NCBI GenBank assembly: GCA_026874595.1
Contig: CM049315.1
Location: 70,503,916-70,567,915, forward strand
Direction of reading: 5' to 3'
Length of the DNA: 64,000 nucleotides
Source of the DNA: Sipunculus nudus
Taxonomy: Eukaryota; Annelida; Sipuncula; Golfingiida; Sipunculidae
Position 1 is the stretch's first letter; each line of letters begins with the position of its first letter. The position numbers and the translations under genes were made by a program. The notes under the pieces are model-generated. The model did not search any database and had not been told where the DNA came from. It worked only from the letters and a program-made list of their open reading frames with translations. Shown in pieces: positions 12,115 to 25,518 of this stretch.

Positions 12115-12745
12115 GATCTCTCTTTCAACCAACTGTACTCCAACACTTCTGAACAGTTTACAAATGTACCTGTTGGTATATAACACTAACCATTACATGC
12201 GGTTTGTTATCTTTTCCGCAGTGGCCTTCACCTGTATTAATTGAGACCTTCTTGGTGGTCGCGTGGACACACAAAGCAACAAAATGGCATACAAACTTAA
12301 AAAAAACACCTTAGCAAACCTCGTTGGAGGAGGTAATTAATGCAAAAGATTCACTCGGCTTTCTTATAATAATACTATAAACCTGAAAATTACGCCGGTC
12401 TGCCCTAAAACACGCTTATATGGTTTTATTCCAAAATAACCACATGAACACGGTCTATTCGACATGTTCACTTGATTTATTACGTATTTAAACGATCAGA
12501 GAATATAACGGGAAATGCCAGAGGTGATCTACTAAGATAACAGCATTTACATTTAGTGATACCTTTGTCCCGAACAAGACGTGGGAAATAAAAACTGGCT
12601 CTCTAGCTATATTACACGGTGAATAACTCGTAATCAGGTCTATTTGTGTCTGAATAGTTGCCTCTGCCAGGAGGGTATCCTTAGTTCCCGTCCGTGTGTT
12701 TGTGTGTTTGTTCACAACATAACTCACGCAATCATGAATGAAATC
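12115..12745 (+). repeat. Dispersed repeat family B, copy 1
   Basis: Matches 15386-16010 over its length. Shared blocks include CAACACTTCTGAACAGTT, 'ccctaaaacac', 'ggtgatctacta', 'gataacagcatttacattta' and 'ctcgtaatcaggt'. A shorter version is at 36412-36660. The last part ('gtgtgtttgtgtgtttgttcac') also resembles 23240-23300. No coding region. Confidence 0.65.
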
Positions 12746-12969
12746 TCAAATAGTAATCAGGGCATTCCGAAAATGGGTCAATGAAGGAATAATTAGATTT
12801 TGGTCATTGCTGCTGCATCGAAACTTCCGCAGATCAGAAATAGCATTACAGCCTTCAATGATGCTCATCTTTTTTCTTAAAGTTCACACAAACGCCCAAG
12901 TTTCCTTGAAAATGTGAAAACATTCTCACAGCCAGTAAAAACTTGGGTAGAGTCTAACCAGGAATAGCT

Positions 12970-13890
12970 GAGAGGGATGTGTAAGACACGTTTGTTTGAA
13001 CGGTTTGAGGCTGTTGATATCTTCATCGACATCTCTTTTGTCATCACGATAACGCACAATGATGATATGGAGGTCAAAGAATTAATTAGCCAAAAATGGA
13101 ACTGGAATTCAGAAACCAAATGCAAGGCTCAAGGAATTCTGAGTCAGATCGGACAATTTGAAACGTTGGTTTCTTTAATTGTCAAAAAATGTACTGTATC
13201 CACTACGAGAGGTTACCAAAAGATTGCAGCAAAGAAACTTTGACGTGAAGAGGGGGTATTCTCTTCTAGATACTGTCAAAAAGGACTATCAGATCCTTCG
13301 GCATTAAATCGAAGAGCGCTCGATTATGAGGAAGTATTAGCCTTGGCGGACCTATTCGGCACAGAGGTGCATGTGCGTCGGACAAAGGCGTGTACCTACC
13401 GGGCTATCATCCCGCACGAAACGTTAAAGAATATTCAGGCGGGCAATTGCAATTTCATTTTTAGATAACGTTATTGTGCAGCTGGTGAATCGCTTTTCGG
13501 ATGAATCAGTATCTGCTATTTCGGCCATCATATCGCTACTTTCCTGTGCAATCAAAACTGTGGCAGTGGGTGAAATATCTGACATTGTCGATAATCTCAA
13601 AGGATATGAAGCAGATCTTCCTTTATTCGGAAATCTTAGGACTGAACTGAAAATTTGGCGCCGGAGGTGGCTTGATGTAACGGGAGATTCAAACAGCCAA
13701 AACTCTCTTATTTCTGCGCTTAAAGCTTGCTCCAAACAGTCGTTCCCCAATACACACGCACTTCTGCAAATTGGGTGTGTCATCCCGGTGACCAGCTGTG
13801 AGGCAGGACGGTCTTTTTCTACTGTGCGATTTCCAATGGGGGGGGGGGGGGGTGCGTCTGGGAGCTCTCATTTTACCTAACAGTAGCATG
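12970..13890 (+). pseudogene. hAT-superfamily transposase remnant (ZMYM1-like C-terminal half)
   Basis: Frames at 12977-13243, 13245-13465 and 13476-13850 together give the C-terminal half of a hAT transposase. Visible are a CKTRLFERFEAVDIF block (CxTRW-xER in the family), a W-N...K-A...ILSQIGQFETLVSLIV stretch, and a hAT dimerisation region FPNTHALLQIGCVIPVTSCE-AGRSFST (family pattern ...IPVTSCE.ERSFSTL). Stops near 13243 and 13466 and a G14 tract at 13839 that destroys the end show it is dead. The N-terminal BED or zinc-finger part is absent. Confidence 0.75.
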
Positions 13891-14256
13891 CAGTCAAAAG
13901 ATATCAATGCTGGAGAAATTGTCCAACGTTTTCTTGCCAAAAAAAAACCACGTAGATTATTTTCTTCATTAAATGAGCAAGCTTAGAGCCTGCAGACCTT
14001 ATCGACACCAGGAGCTTCAAATCATTTGGCATGTATATAATCAGAATAAAATGTTCAATACATAGAATGATACTTATTTCTTATCCTTTTTAAGTAGCAG
14101 AAATAGTTCAATAAGGCACATTCTTACACTTCTCTTTTGTCTGTTTTTATTTAATAAAAACTCATATATGTTCTGTTTTATTGAAATCTCAGAACCCCTA
14201 TCATGGCCGCGCGAGCGTTCACCTTATTCAGACCCTTTCAGTTAGTCACGTTGACC

Positions 14257-14299
14257 CCCCCCCCCCCCCCCCGCAAAAATATTCTGGTTCCGCGCCTGC
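14257..14299 (+). repeat. Poly-C tract and hAT-like terminal inverted repeat
   Basis: A C16 tract is followed by an AT-rich stretch and TGGTTCCGCGCCTG. Its reverse complement CAGGCGCGGAACCA is a typical hAT terminus. It lies about 400 bp after the hAT remnant and may be its 3' end. I could not find the matching 5' terminus. Confidence 0.4.
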
Positions 14300-14661
14300 A
14301 TTCATGTCATTGTAAATAGATACGTATAGAGTCTGTTTCACTAGCCCTTGTCCACCTGATTTTGTGCGAAAATCTGCACGGAAGACAACCTTGTCAAACA
14401 ACATTTGCACCACAGGCGCTTGAATCCCTATTTGTAAAGATACCAGCTTAAATAATGTTCAAGAATGTTTTAAAACAATCACCTAACCTGTATTCAGCGT
14501 TAAACAAGGATATAACGCTTGCCAGTACTTGTTTAAATAGAGAATTGATAAGGCTGTCATGTTCATTTGCGATCGGTAGGCGATAATTCAAGATATCATT
14601 TAAGGGGGCCCAATCACCTATCTTACCTTTATAAACTAAAGGTTTTTATAAAAATAAGCCA

Positions 14662-14663
<2 letters not shown>

Positions 14664-14712
<49 letters not shown>
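14664..14712. repeat. (TA)n microsatellite
   Basis: About 49 bp of perfect TA dinucleotide. An ORF across it is artefactual. Confidence 0.95.
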
Positions 14713-14715
<3 letters not shown>

Positions 14716-14739
14716 GCCCCTATGTATAAATATATACAT

Positions 14740-15385
14740 ATATGCCACGTGGCGGAACTCTTAAAAACTTAGACCTTTATTAGAAACATGCACTGAAAGC
14801 ACTTGTACTATTTCTAAGGTATCAAATTTAAGCTGAGTTAGTAAAAAAACAATTTACACATATATGCTACTTTTCTCAATATGGTTTATTTGAGTAATGT
14901 GAAGGGTCGCAAATATGCACCCTCTGAATTTTGTTTACAAGAAAATGTAGATTATATGTAAGGATTATTGTGTTAGATATATTGTTTAGTCCTCGGGAAT
15001 AGTTCGCTCCTGGAGAAATTAGTTCCTTTAACAGTTGGTGTCTGCATTAACATGCGTGATTTTGATCTTGCTGCAGATAAGACCGAACGTTTCACAAAAT
15101 GGCGCCAAACAGCACTGGATGGCAATGTGGGCGAACCGCTGGCATGTCCCACACTCGATATCAAGACAGCGAAGACAAGGAGTGATGCACCAAATATGGC
15201 TCATAGTAACGCAGGCGAAATGACAGCCCCAACAAAACGCCAATGGCAGACCACAGAACAAAGTGAAAATGTTGTAGAGAAATTTGCTGGAGCAGACAAA
15301 ACAGCAGCAGGCGGCGGAGAACACGCATCCAGACGAGTGGGCGCCTTCTGGTTCCGCAATGACATCCTGGAAACCAACCTCTCCC
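14740..15385 (+). repeat. Dispersed repeat family A, copy 2 (partial)
   Basis: Begins in the CACGTGGCGGA block shared with 9260, 34490 and 38719 and runs through the 304-bp exon-like unit (15077-15380). In this copy the unit is open on the plus strand (about 110 codons), beginning MRDFDLAADKTERFTKW. The match stops at the end of the unit, where family B sequence begins. Confidence 0.7.
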
Positions 15386-16010
15386 AGTCAACCAACTGTT
15401 CACCAACACTTCTGAACAGTTAAAAATTGTTTTCGCCTCCGCTAACCAGGAGGTTAAGCGTTCATTCCCCTTCCTTTGTTTTTTCTATGTGTTTATTCAA
15501 AACATAACTCGAGCAATCATGAAAAGAATCCAATGAAATGACCCAAAGAAGAATCAATTAGAACATGGGGACACACAACCAGACAAAGGAACAAACGAAC
15601 AAACCACGATGATCATATAAAATCATATAAATCTTAGCACATTTAAATGTAGGAGATACATAACACATTTTATTAACGGGGTTATCCTATGAGAATATTA
15701 TAAACCTGCAAAATACGCCGGGCTGCCCTAAAACACACGTATAAGCTTTAAAAAACAAAGGTTTTATCCTAATATAACCACAGGAACACGGTCTATTCGG
15801 CATGTTTACTTGAAGTATTATATATTTAAACAATCAGAGAAGTGAACGGGTAATGTCAGAGGTGATCTACTAAAGATAACAGCATTTACATTTAGTGATA
15901 CCTTTGTCCCTGGCAATGCATGGGAAATGAACACTGACTCTGATCTTTCTTACACGGTGAATTACTCGTAATCAGGTTAGTTTGTGTCTAAATACTTGCC
16001 TCCGCCAGGC
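15386..16010 (+). repeat. Dispersed repeat family B, copy 2
   Basis: Collinear with 12115-12745, with short indels. It begins exactly where the family A exon-like unit ends. Either it is a separate insertion at that point, or A and B belong to one larger unit whose intervening part is missing here. Confidence 0.6.
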
Positions 16011-17998
16011 AATAAAATATGGGTTCATTCCCAAACGTGTGTGTTCGTATAACCCGAACTTAAGAGGACTCGATATTGACTGCACACCAAACGCGCGAGG
16101 ACTTTTTCTTCCTGTGAGGACTTTCATACGGGTCATCGCAAACGAAAAGCTGTTAAAATATTATCAAAGCATCAAAAAAGCTGGTAAAACTATGCTTGGG
16201 AAATTTCTTGCAAGTCCTCAGAGAGAACGTTTTGCTTGAATTTTGTTTCAGGGGCGTGTTTAGATGGGGGGCGCAACAGGCGCTTAAAATCTGTCCAATA
16301 ATTTTTAGGGGGCACCCAATTTCGTTTATTGTCAGGGCTTGCTTAAACCTTTTGCAAAATAATCTCACAAAGTTGCTTTTGTAAGTCCCAGGCCCTAGTT
16401 AAAACTGTTTCAATATAGTAACAGTATAGGATGACACCCGCTGTAGCAGCTGCATGTGATGGACCACACAAAATCCTCATTGTAAGCTGCTGCTCATGCA
16501 TAGGTCATGTCGTGTTATCCATGGGGCAAGACAGTGCTATATAGGGCGAAAGAAAGCCCATCCCGTTTGTCATTTGAGAAGCATGTATACAGAGTTTTTA
16601 ATCAAAATTGAGGGGCCTAAATTATTGGACCCGAACCGGCCAGAAATATCCTATAGGGCCTAATGAAATGTTTGAAGAGTAGAAGTCTCACTTGATTTTA
16701 TTTTAGCCTAGGAATTTCCAACAAGGCACAAGAAAAAGCTCGAAAATGATTAAGTCACGTGTTTTTCGAAACTTAAATATAGTTTCTAATAGTGAGTGAT
16801 CTAAATGGGCTTGGCCCCTCAAGAGTTTCCTATGTGAAGAACACCAGAAAGTACTTCAAAATGAGAAAACCTCTTTTGGCTTTTACTTGCAACTGTATAG
16901 CTGGCATCAGGACGACTCAAAGGGGACCGGCTCGGGCTTTGGTTCCTATAGGGTCTCGTTAAATGCTTGTTAATGCGGAACTTTGTTTTTTTTCTCTTTG
17001 GTATTAGCCTATAGTTTTAATCAGATGTCATCGGAAAGGCCTATGGGGACTCGTGCCCAAAAGTTTCCAAGGGCACAAGAACAGGCTTTACGATGTTTTT
17101 AAGTATCTCCTTTGTTTTAAATAGCATTAGCTAGTTTATACATATATGTTTCAACGCGTAGAGTCTAAAGGGCCTAGATGGGCCAGGAGTTCTTGAGTGA
17201 TGGTACACAACTGTAGAATGGCAAATCTTATATTTAGTACAACAGACCTGTGCATGGAAGAAATTAACCAAAATTAATATTTATTTACATTTATATTACA
17301 TGGTCCGGGGGCCATGGAAAGCGTAGTAGCCTTCATTCCGGAAGTACATGCCGTTTGTTTTCAATTTATTCTTTTACTCTGTTTAAAGTTTAGATCAGGT
17401 ATAAAATGTGGGATAGTTGCTTTTGTTAAGTGTTCCTGAATAGAATTATACAAGGAACCAAATTAATTTTTTTTTGTATCTTGAATTCAAAACAATTGAG
17501 TGGAGAGGCCCTTTTCATTTTATTTATTTATTTTTTTTTCAAAATTTACCTGGACACTTTTCTTTGTGTGTGCGTGGTTGGGTGTGGGATCGCTTTCATT
17601 TTGTTTAAAAATCCCGTGCTCCTCATATATGCATGCTATATAAATAGTGTCGATTTTATCAACCTATCATGAACCCATATAGCTTCATATTATTGTGACA
17701 AACCAGGTACGGATGGCTGTATCAAATATTCAAATTCATACGAGCAAATAAAGGTCTGCTTTTATTTATATTAAACATTTACATTATACTTATATGTTCA
17801 TGGCGAATACCCCCAGTACGTAAACAAAATTTTGGTAGTTCCTATGATCTGTTCGGTGGTCTGCATGCAAGCTGATATATGTAAATCTTGAGCTATTGTA
17901 TATCAAAAAGAGAAAGGTTTTCACAGAATCACAGAAGTCCTCCATACAGCTTCCACTGCTGCTCTAACACCTGTCGAAGTATGTAACAATCTGACACA
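16011..17998. other. No recognisable gene; diverged duplicated blocks
   Basis: A stretch near 16248-16320 (CAGGGGCGTGTTTAGATGGGG) vaguely resembles a hAT terminus. Two diverged copies of a roughly 320-bp block appear at about 16610-16810 and 16930-17130 (shared 'cctatagggcctaatgaaatg'-like and 'tttccaacaaggcacaag'-like phrases). ORFs are short and unconvincing. Confidence 0.4.
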
Positions 17999-18003
17999 TT
18001 TTT

Positions 18004-20057
18004 AGCTCAGCTGACTGAAAGTCATCTGAGCTATAGCGATCACTCTTTGTCCGTCGTCCCTCTGTCTGTCTGTCTGTCCGTCTGTCCGTCTGTCCGTCTG
18101 TCCGTCTGTCTGTCCGTTAACCATGCACAAATCGTAACCACTAGACCTGGAATCTTCTAACTTGACATCCAGGGAGTACCATGAAAAATCTCCTTGGAAA
18201 CCTGAAATTAGGTCTCTGTTACCCATAACCTCTAAGCTATGGGGCTCCGAAGAACCCCCCAGAAAAATGGAAAATTTGATACAAAAGCTCAAGTATCTGA
18301 ACAACTATTGCATTGATCACCATGATTCTGTGCATGGATATTGATCATGGAATGTTTCATCAGTTTCTGTAGTCTGGTGGCGCCACCTATATTTTTTCGA
18401 TTTTTACGAATTTTTTTCTTTATTTTTGAGACCTCTTGAGATGTGGTCATCTGTTAACAGGGCACAAATTGTAATGACTGGACAAAGAATCTTCTCTCTT
18501 GAAATTCCGGGAGGCCCATGAAAAGTCTCTTTGGAAACCTGAAATTAAGTCTCTGTTACCCATAACCTCTGAGCTATGGGGCTCCGAAATACCCCCCAGA
18601 ATAATGGAAAATTTGATTCAAAAGCTCCAGTATCTGAACAACTATTGCATTGATCACCATGATTCTTTGCATGGATATTGATCATGGAATGTTTCATCAG
18701 GTTCTACAGTCTGGTGGCGCCACCTGATTTTTTTTTTATTTTTACGAATTTTTTTCTCTATTTTTGAGACCTCATAAGATGTGGTCATCTGTTAACATGG
18801 CACAAATCGTAACAACTGGACCTAGAATCTTCTCTCTTGACATGCTGAGAGGCCCATGAAAAGTCTCCTTAAACACTTGAAATTAGGTCTCTGTTACCCA
18901 TAACCTCTGCGCTATGGGGCTCCGAAGTACCCCCCGGAATAATGGAAAATTTGATACAAAAACTCAAGTATCTGAACAATTATTATATTGATCACCATGA
19001 TTCTTTGCATGGATATTGATCATGAAATGTTTCATCAGTTTCTGCATTCTGGTGGCGCCACCTGTATTTTTTCGATTTTTAAAAGTTTTTTTTCTCTATT
19101 TTTGAAACCTTTTAAGATTTGGTCATCTGTTAACAGGGCACAAATCATATCAACTGGACCTAGAATCTTCTGTCATGACAGGCACGGACGGTCATAAAAA
19201 GTCTATATGGAAACCTGATACAAGGTCTCTGTTACTGATATCCTTTCAGCTATGAGGCTCGGAAGTTCCTCCCAGAATAATGCAAAAATTGATACAATAA
19301 CTAATGCATTGATCACCATGATTGTCTACATTTGTATTGATTATGGCTTGTTTCATCAGTTTCTGTAGACTGGTGGTGCCACCTGTATTTTGATTTTTTA
19401 AGAATTTTTTTCTTGATTTTTGAGACCTTTAAACATTTGGTCATCTGTTAACAGGCCACAAATCATAATGACTTGACTAAGAATCTTCTTTCTTAACATG
19501 CAGGGAGGTCCATGAAACATCTTGGAAACCTGAAATTAGGTCTCTGTTACCCATATCCTTCATGCTCTGGGGCTCCGAAGTACTCCCCAGAGTAAAGATT
19601 TGGTCATCTGTTAACAGAGCACAAATTATAATGACTTGACCTAGAATCTCCTTTCTTGATATGCTGGGAGGCCCCTGAAAAGTCTCCTTGTGCACCTGAA
19701 ATTACATCTCTGTTACCCATATCCTTCATCCTATGCGGCTTTGAAATACCCCCCCCCCCCCGAATAAACATTTGGTCATCTGTTAACAGGGCACAAATCA
19801 TAATAACTGGACCTAGAATTTTATTTTTTGACATGCTGGGAGACCCCTGAAAAGTCATCTTGTAAACCTTGAAAATAGGTGTCTGTTACCCATATCCTTC
19901 ATGCTACAGAGCTCCATAGTACCCCAATGAATATTGGATGATTTTATACAAAAGGTCAAGTTTGGAAAAAGTATTTCATTCAAATTTGACACTCAGATGA
20001 TAAAATTACTTTTGTCAATGTCTTCCTGGTCAGCTGAGCGTCATGACCCCTAGGTCA
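18004..20057 (+). mobile_element. Hairpin-bounded tandem array, Helitron/pearl-like, seven monomers
   Basis: The 5' end is a 13-bp-stem hairpin (18004-18032). GCTCAGCTGA at 18005-18014 recurs inverted as TCAGCTGAGC at 20030-20039, followed by a small hairpin TGACC-CCTA-GGTCA (20044-20057). Inside, a monomer marked by GTTAAC...CACAAAT begins at 18116, 18453, 18791, 19139, 19447, 19610 and 19782. The first four periods are 308-348 bp. The later ones (163 and 172 bp) lack the half that carries GGTGGCGCCACC. A (TCTGTCCG)n tract is at 18057-18117. The architecture matches non-autonomous Helentron/pearl-type elements of molluscs. No RepHel is present. Confidence 0.6.
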
Positions 20058-20210
20058 CTTGTTATTCTTCCAAGTTTCAATTGGTTTTTTTTTCGTTGTT
20101 GTGATACTACTGTTGTTGATGGTACATATCGGATGAGAGGCACAGACTGTAGTGTGGGTAGCCTCTTGTAGGTTGCGTGCCTTCAGGTTTTTTTTGCTCA
20201 GTTCATCAAG

Positions 20211-20212
<2 letters not shown>

Positions 20213-20289
<77 letters not shown>

Positions 20290-20296
20290 GTATATA
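20213..20296. repeat. (TA)n microsatellite
   Basis: About 84 bp of TA dinucleotide with a few TG interruptions. Confidence 0.95.
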
Positions 20297-21301
20297 AAAG
20301 ACATGGGGTGATTACTTTATAAATGTGATCGATTTCGATTACGATTACATAGGCAAAGTAATTGATTACAATTATTATTACATTGCTGAAAAAATAAATG
20401 TAATTGAATCCGATTATTTAAAAAAAATAATCATGATTGCAATCATGATTACAATCTGAATTTTGTCGAAAAAGTGAACAGACAAGACTACGATTTACAC
20501 ACTGTAAACTTCATGCATATCAAATTATCAATATACATGTACATGTATATTGTGTATGTTTAAAAAGGAAAAGTGGATGATTGATAATCCTTTTAAAAAA
20601 ATCATAAAGAATAGCAACTTCTCCAGATACCCACATGTTCAATTAATAAAACTACAAACAACTGTATACTCATATGCTATGCATATTTTCTTCTTTAACT
20701 ACAAACAACTACTGACCAAATAGGTTCTATATGACAAATAAACTCTGTTTTTATATATGCCACAAAATTTAGTCCAATACATAATAAACTGAGAGTTATT
20801 GTTTTGTATACAAATGTGGTGTGTATTGTAAGTTATCATCAACTGGTTGGGGACAATACCTGTACAACACTGATCAATAGCCCTTAGCAAGTTCAGGCTG
20901 ATGTACAGTCAATAACCTTAAACCTGCCATATCACTGTACAATCATATAGATCCATCAAAAGGCGTCAGCTTCAGTCTGTCTTTGATGAGCAGGCATTCA
21001 CTTAGCTTTCAGGGCCCTTGCAGCTGGAGGTAAATCATGCTTCACAGAACATATAGGGAACTAAGAATACTGGGCTCCAAAGCAAACTTGTGACTAATTA
21101 ACTTTATTATGCTTACAATGTTTGCATAATCCCCTTTGCATAAACCTTAGCCCAACACAACAGGCCGAACTCTGGTAGCTTCAATTGTCAGCCGTGTATG
21201 ATTTCCATGGGCATAGATAAGATTTAGAAGGAGTCACCCCTGCCCACACAGGGCACACACACCTTGATATATGAAATGTATATATATATATATTTATATA
21301 T
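20297..21301. other. Intergenic with a GATTAC-rich repeat
   Basis: 20310-20460 is built from interleaved GATTAC/GTAATC words in both orientations, a pattern often seen at the ends of DNA transposons. The remainder has no convincing ORF. Confidence 0.4.
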
Positions 21302-22031
21302 TGTTACTGGTGTCTCTTTTATTGTGTGCAGCAGTCTTGCATGTATCTGTGTAGCGCTAGCATTGTCCGTGTCCATAGGAGAAGCGCTAGCAGGGCCGGT
21401 CGTGTTGGGTCTGACGTGTAAAAACACAGCGCTCATGCTGATCTGGACCTTTTTGTCGGCTGGTCGCGCTCTATAGGCACGTGTCTTGTAATGTTCTTTG
21501 GGCGTGTGTATTATGTATTGTTGTTTTTTTATTGTTCCTGAAATAGAAGTTTCTAGAATTCTTGGATGAAAAGTTTTAAATAGGGCTGTGTTTTAAAGCC
21601 AGGGAAGGAGAGAGAAATATTCCAGCGGACACGGAAGAGTGTGATTCAGTTTTGGACCTATCCGATAATTGCGGTAGTGTCAGGGATTCTACGAACTCTA
21701 TGCATATTTAGTGCGGCCTGTCTCCAGTTTGCCATCGGGATTATTACAAGAACTTCACTTTCGGATCACAACAGATCGATTTTGTGATTGAATTGGACTC
21801 TTATTCTCTGGGAAGATTTATGTGAACTTTTCATCTGGATTATACATTTGAAAGGACTTGTTGTCGCTGTGACAGTGGTGGTATCCAGGTACTGTACACT
21901 TTGTTTATTATACTGTGTAATTGTATTAATTTACTGTTATACTGTTGTTATACTGTGTAATTGTATTGATTTAGTGTATTATAATGTTAGGATTGTTTTA
22001 AGAATAAATTATGGTTATTTGTTAACAAAAT
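21302..22031 (+). mobile_element. Family X LTR, 3'-truncated
   Basis: Starts TGTTAC and runs collinear with the LTR at 41995-42804: the TTTAAATAGGG promoter-like block near 21575, 'gcggacacggaagagtgtga' near 21627, 'gggattattacaagaacttcact', and the AATAAA at about 22003-22008. It stops shortly after 'gttaacaaaattt', about 130 bp short of the full 3' end. No internal sequence is attached. Confidence 0.75.
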
Positions 22032-22844
22032 TTAGTATACCGCTTCAATAAGTATATAGCCTTGTATTTAAACCGAAAAGTTTATTACATCCGTTAAACT
22101 GAATGGTTATTATAATGAAGAAAAAAAGAGGGTGCCGGAAACCTTTTGTACGCCCTCGAAAATTATCTCTCGGAGGCCCTGCTTAAAGTCTCATTCAAAG
22201 CGTCAACATATCATCTCCAGAAAACTCAATAACATCCTGCGCACTCCTTTGTGTTTTGTGTGTGTGTGACAGCGCCATCTATTGAGAGGTTTGCGAGATG
22301 ATTAGAAAAGTGTGTGTGTGTGTGAAAGCCGGTTGCTCGAATATAAGTTTAAACTGGTTATCCAACCTGTTTAGCGGTATCAGATCTTATTTATATTGTT
22401 AGACGTTAGAATTAGAACCTTATATATTACCATGGGTTCCAGGAGTAAACAGGAAACAAAAAAAAACACTAATAGATTTACTTATCTACATGATATGTAT
22501 ACCCTCTGATCTGTCAAGAAAAACTGTGAGCAGCTTGGTTCTAAAGTTTCTGATAGACAAAAAACGTTTTACAAGATACAAAAATACTCTTTCCAATCCA
22601 GTGTAAATATATGTTAATATTTATTTATCGTTTGTATTTTGTTTTTTGCACTAATTGTATCGATGTTTCATCATCATATTATTACATTATTCATTGATTT
22701 CTTTCTAATCGTACTGCTTTGTGTTTTGTTTCATTTCGGTGAAGATTATGATTTTACATAGAATTAAAACATAAATCTAAACATATCATATCTTCACATA
22801 CTTTATGAACTTTTACTTGTACGTGATGTCTTATATAATGTTGT

Positions 22845-22907
<63 letters not shown>

Positions 22908-24449
22908 AAAGCATAAACAGTAGCCATTAGCTACTTTTGTAAACCTGTTATAAATAAATATGGTTAAACCAAGTGTGCCTGATATGCTGTTTAGTAGGTC
23001 CTCGCTATGACACGAAGACATGACATAAACCGAATGTCCTCGCAGGCTGTCCTCGCAAGTTATGCGCTACGTCAACGCATCCTTCTCACGTTTAACCAGC
23101 CTTTCTCTTTAAAAAAAAGTGTGCGAGGAAACATGCGTACCCTAAGTTTTTAGGTTCTTAATAGCTCTTCTTGTTAACTCTGGCGGAAATGTTAATCCTC
23201 GGAAGTATAGTGTGAAAATAAGGTCCTCTCTTGTACGCATATACGCGAATGTGTTTGTGTGTGTTTATTCACACGCATTCATGAACAAAATCTCATGAAA
23301 TTTTCAGGGCATTTTGGAATAGATACAAAAATCGATGAGATATCGGTGTGGATCCGGCACACGATCCACATCCAGAAACAGAATCATGGAATATTCACAA
23401 ATTTAGAGTCAATTATGCACGTATGAACCTGGAAATATGGGCCGAATAAGTTAATGAGATTATCAGTACACCACTTTTTAACTCCGTAATAAGTACCTGC
23501 AGATTTTTATTTCTAAGAACGCATGTTTGCCGCTTTTTGCACAGTTAAAATTGGATGATTTCCTACAGGTCAATGTCATCCTTCATTGAAAACGCTCAAG
23601 CTTATCTAAAGGGTCACAAGGCCTATAAGATTTTATCAATGTACCATCAATCTTTCGAAATCGAAACAAAGTTAACAATATAAATATGTGGCATGATTCA
23701 CTCTAGTTAGGTTGAATAAAAATCTTCTGATTGGTGGTTATAAAGACCTCCATTTTATAACATTGGTGCATGAAAGTCCATGAAAAATGTGAGGAGCGTG
23801 ACAAACTTTGTTTAGCATGCAGGATGCCCGATGTGGGTAAGCTAGTGTGCCTAGAATTGTGGGAGTGAATTTAAAATATTTAACTTATTACTGGCACGTG
23901 CCTTTGGTCATTATGCAAAATATGCATACATGAGTTGTTCATGCAACATTTCTGTCTTCGTTTTTTTTTCTTAAATATCCGATATTGAAATTACGGATCC
24001 TTTTGCCAAATTTAAATAAATTGTCTTATATCGAAATCATAAACTGTGATCTAATGACATCATTTTCATATAATATACATAGCTTTAGCTTCTAAACAAA
24101 CATGGACGGTTTTACTGTATCTCAGCTGAATAATAATCTGATTTTCTACAGAATTAGCAAGCTATGTGAGATATTCATTTAATTATAAGTGCGGTTACAT
24201 TTGATAAATAAGCCAATTAATTTTCAGACGGAAGCCCTGATTAGGCGAGCAGAAAAGTGAACATGGGAAAGCTATTCAGCTAACTTTTCTGCTTTCCGAT
24301 TTGAATTTGAGCGTACATAGTAAACCAACTGTTTTAAATATGCTGCTTATTTGCCTTAATTACAAATAAATTCTGAATGACCCTAGTGGCATTTTGCAGG
24401 CTGTAATATCTTTATTTGTTTATAATCATTTGAGAGTACTTGTATTTGA
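22032..24449. other. No recognisable gene
   Basis: AT-rich DNA with a (TA)n tract at 22847-22905 and short CA/GT tracts near 22250-22330. About 23240-23400 resembles the last part of family B and the molluscan 'cacgcattcatgaacaaaatctcatgaaat' type repeat. ORFs are short. Confidence 0.45.
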
Positions 24450-24502
24450 TAACTCATACCCACACTTTTCTCTAACAACCCGGCGGAGTCACCATAAGTT
24501 AC

Positions 24503-24571
<69 letters not shown>

Positions 24572-24967
24572 ATTCAGATAAACGTTATTTTCACAAAGGA
24601 CAGCCAGATGCAGTTTTCATGTTACCCTAAATCATCGCTACCTTTGAGGTTAGTTCTTATAACTGTTCGCCAATTATAATATACAAAGGTGCTGAAAAGC
24701 TTTTATAAATATTTCCTCTTGCCAAGGTTTTAGGTAATTAGCAAGTCAACTGTGGTGCATATGGTTGCTGGCTCAATGCCAAAAGTCATGTTATTTGATA
24801 AATACGAGTTTCATACCCATAAGTGACTGTCAATTTTGCATAACATTAACTTTATGGCACAGTGTGTTGCCTCGTGATAGGTTCTGCAGTTCAGAAAAGA
24901 AAATTGAAATATAAAAAATGAATATATTTTATATTTAAAATAGTTTATATAAATATTTTAATCATTA

Positions 24968-25007
<40 letters not shown>

Positions 25008-25518
25008 GGTTATAAATGAGGAATTAACACAAAAAAATATATACATGTAAACTAACAACCCGAACTAAAAATCCTACTCTTTGGTAACGAGTCATTTGTT
25101 GTATAACGTGCGAGTTGGCTCTCGTTCAGTAACCCGTGCAAGCCATGCTTTTATCAAGAAACATGTAGGGATTTACTAAAATGTGAAGCTAAATGGTAGG
25201 TGTTGTTAGATAGTATACTTAAAAGCTAACTATTGGGCTGGTTTATGTTAAGTGATAACGTACATTTAGGATATGAGGCGTTGTAAAAAATGACGAATTT
25301 ATTTCCATCCTTACAGTCTGAAAGTGCGTTCCTCTTTTAAGGATGTAAAGACACTCTGACAGCCAGAACGGAGGTCGTAGACTCTCTAATGTCAGAAGTC
25401 CAAAATACTTTCTTCCCTTAGGGCAAAAAGTTGTGACGTTCTTTTATTTGTAAATGAATAAATGCGATAATAAACAAGCGGACAGAGGCGGTGGACCGGA
25501 TAAGAGTCGACGGTGATT
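24450..25518 (+). repeat. Dispersed repeat family A, copy 3, left part
   Basis: Collinear with 36640-38680: the 'ttttataaatatttcc' block, the 'tggttgctgg' block, and the 'tactctttggtaacgag' and 'cagtaacccgtgcaagccatg' phrases. Two (TA)n tracts (24506-24567, 24966-25004) interrupt it. It stops at GATTACG, where the LTR retrotransposon is inserted, and resumes at 34462. Confidence 0.75.

Noticed and set aside
14567..14764. ORFs across (TA)n tracts (also 21224, 22803, 33314 and 36234)
   Set aside because: The I/Y repeats come from the microsatellites, not from coding sequence.
16248..16420. hAT transposon terminus
   Set aside because: Only a G-rich phrase resembling hAT ends. No matching inverted end or target duplication was found.
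18004..20057. CRISPR-like regular array
   Set aside because: Monomers are 163-348 bp, diverged throughout, and bounded by hairpins. There are no short identical repeats with unique spacers, and the context is eukaryotic.
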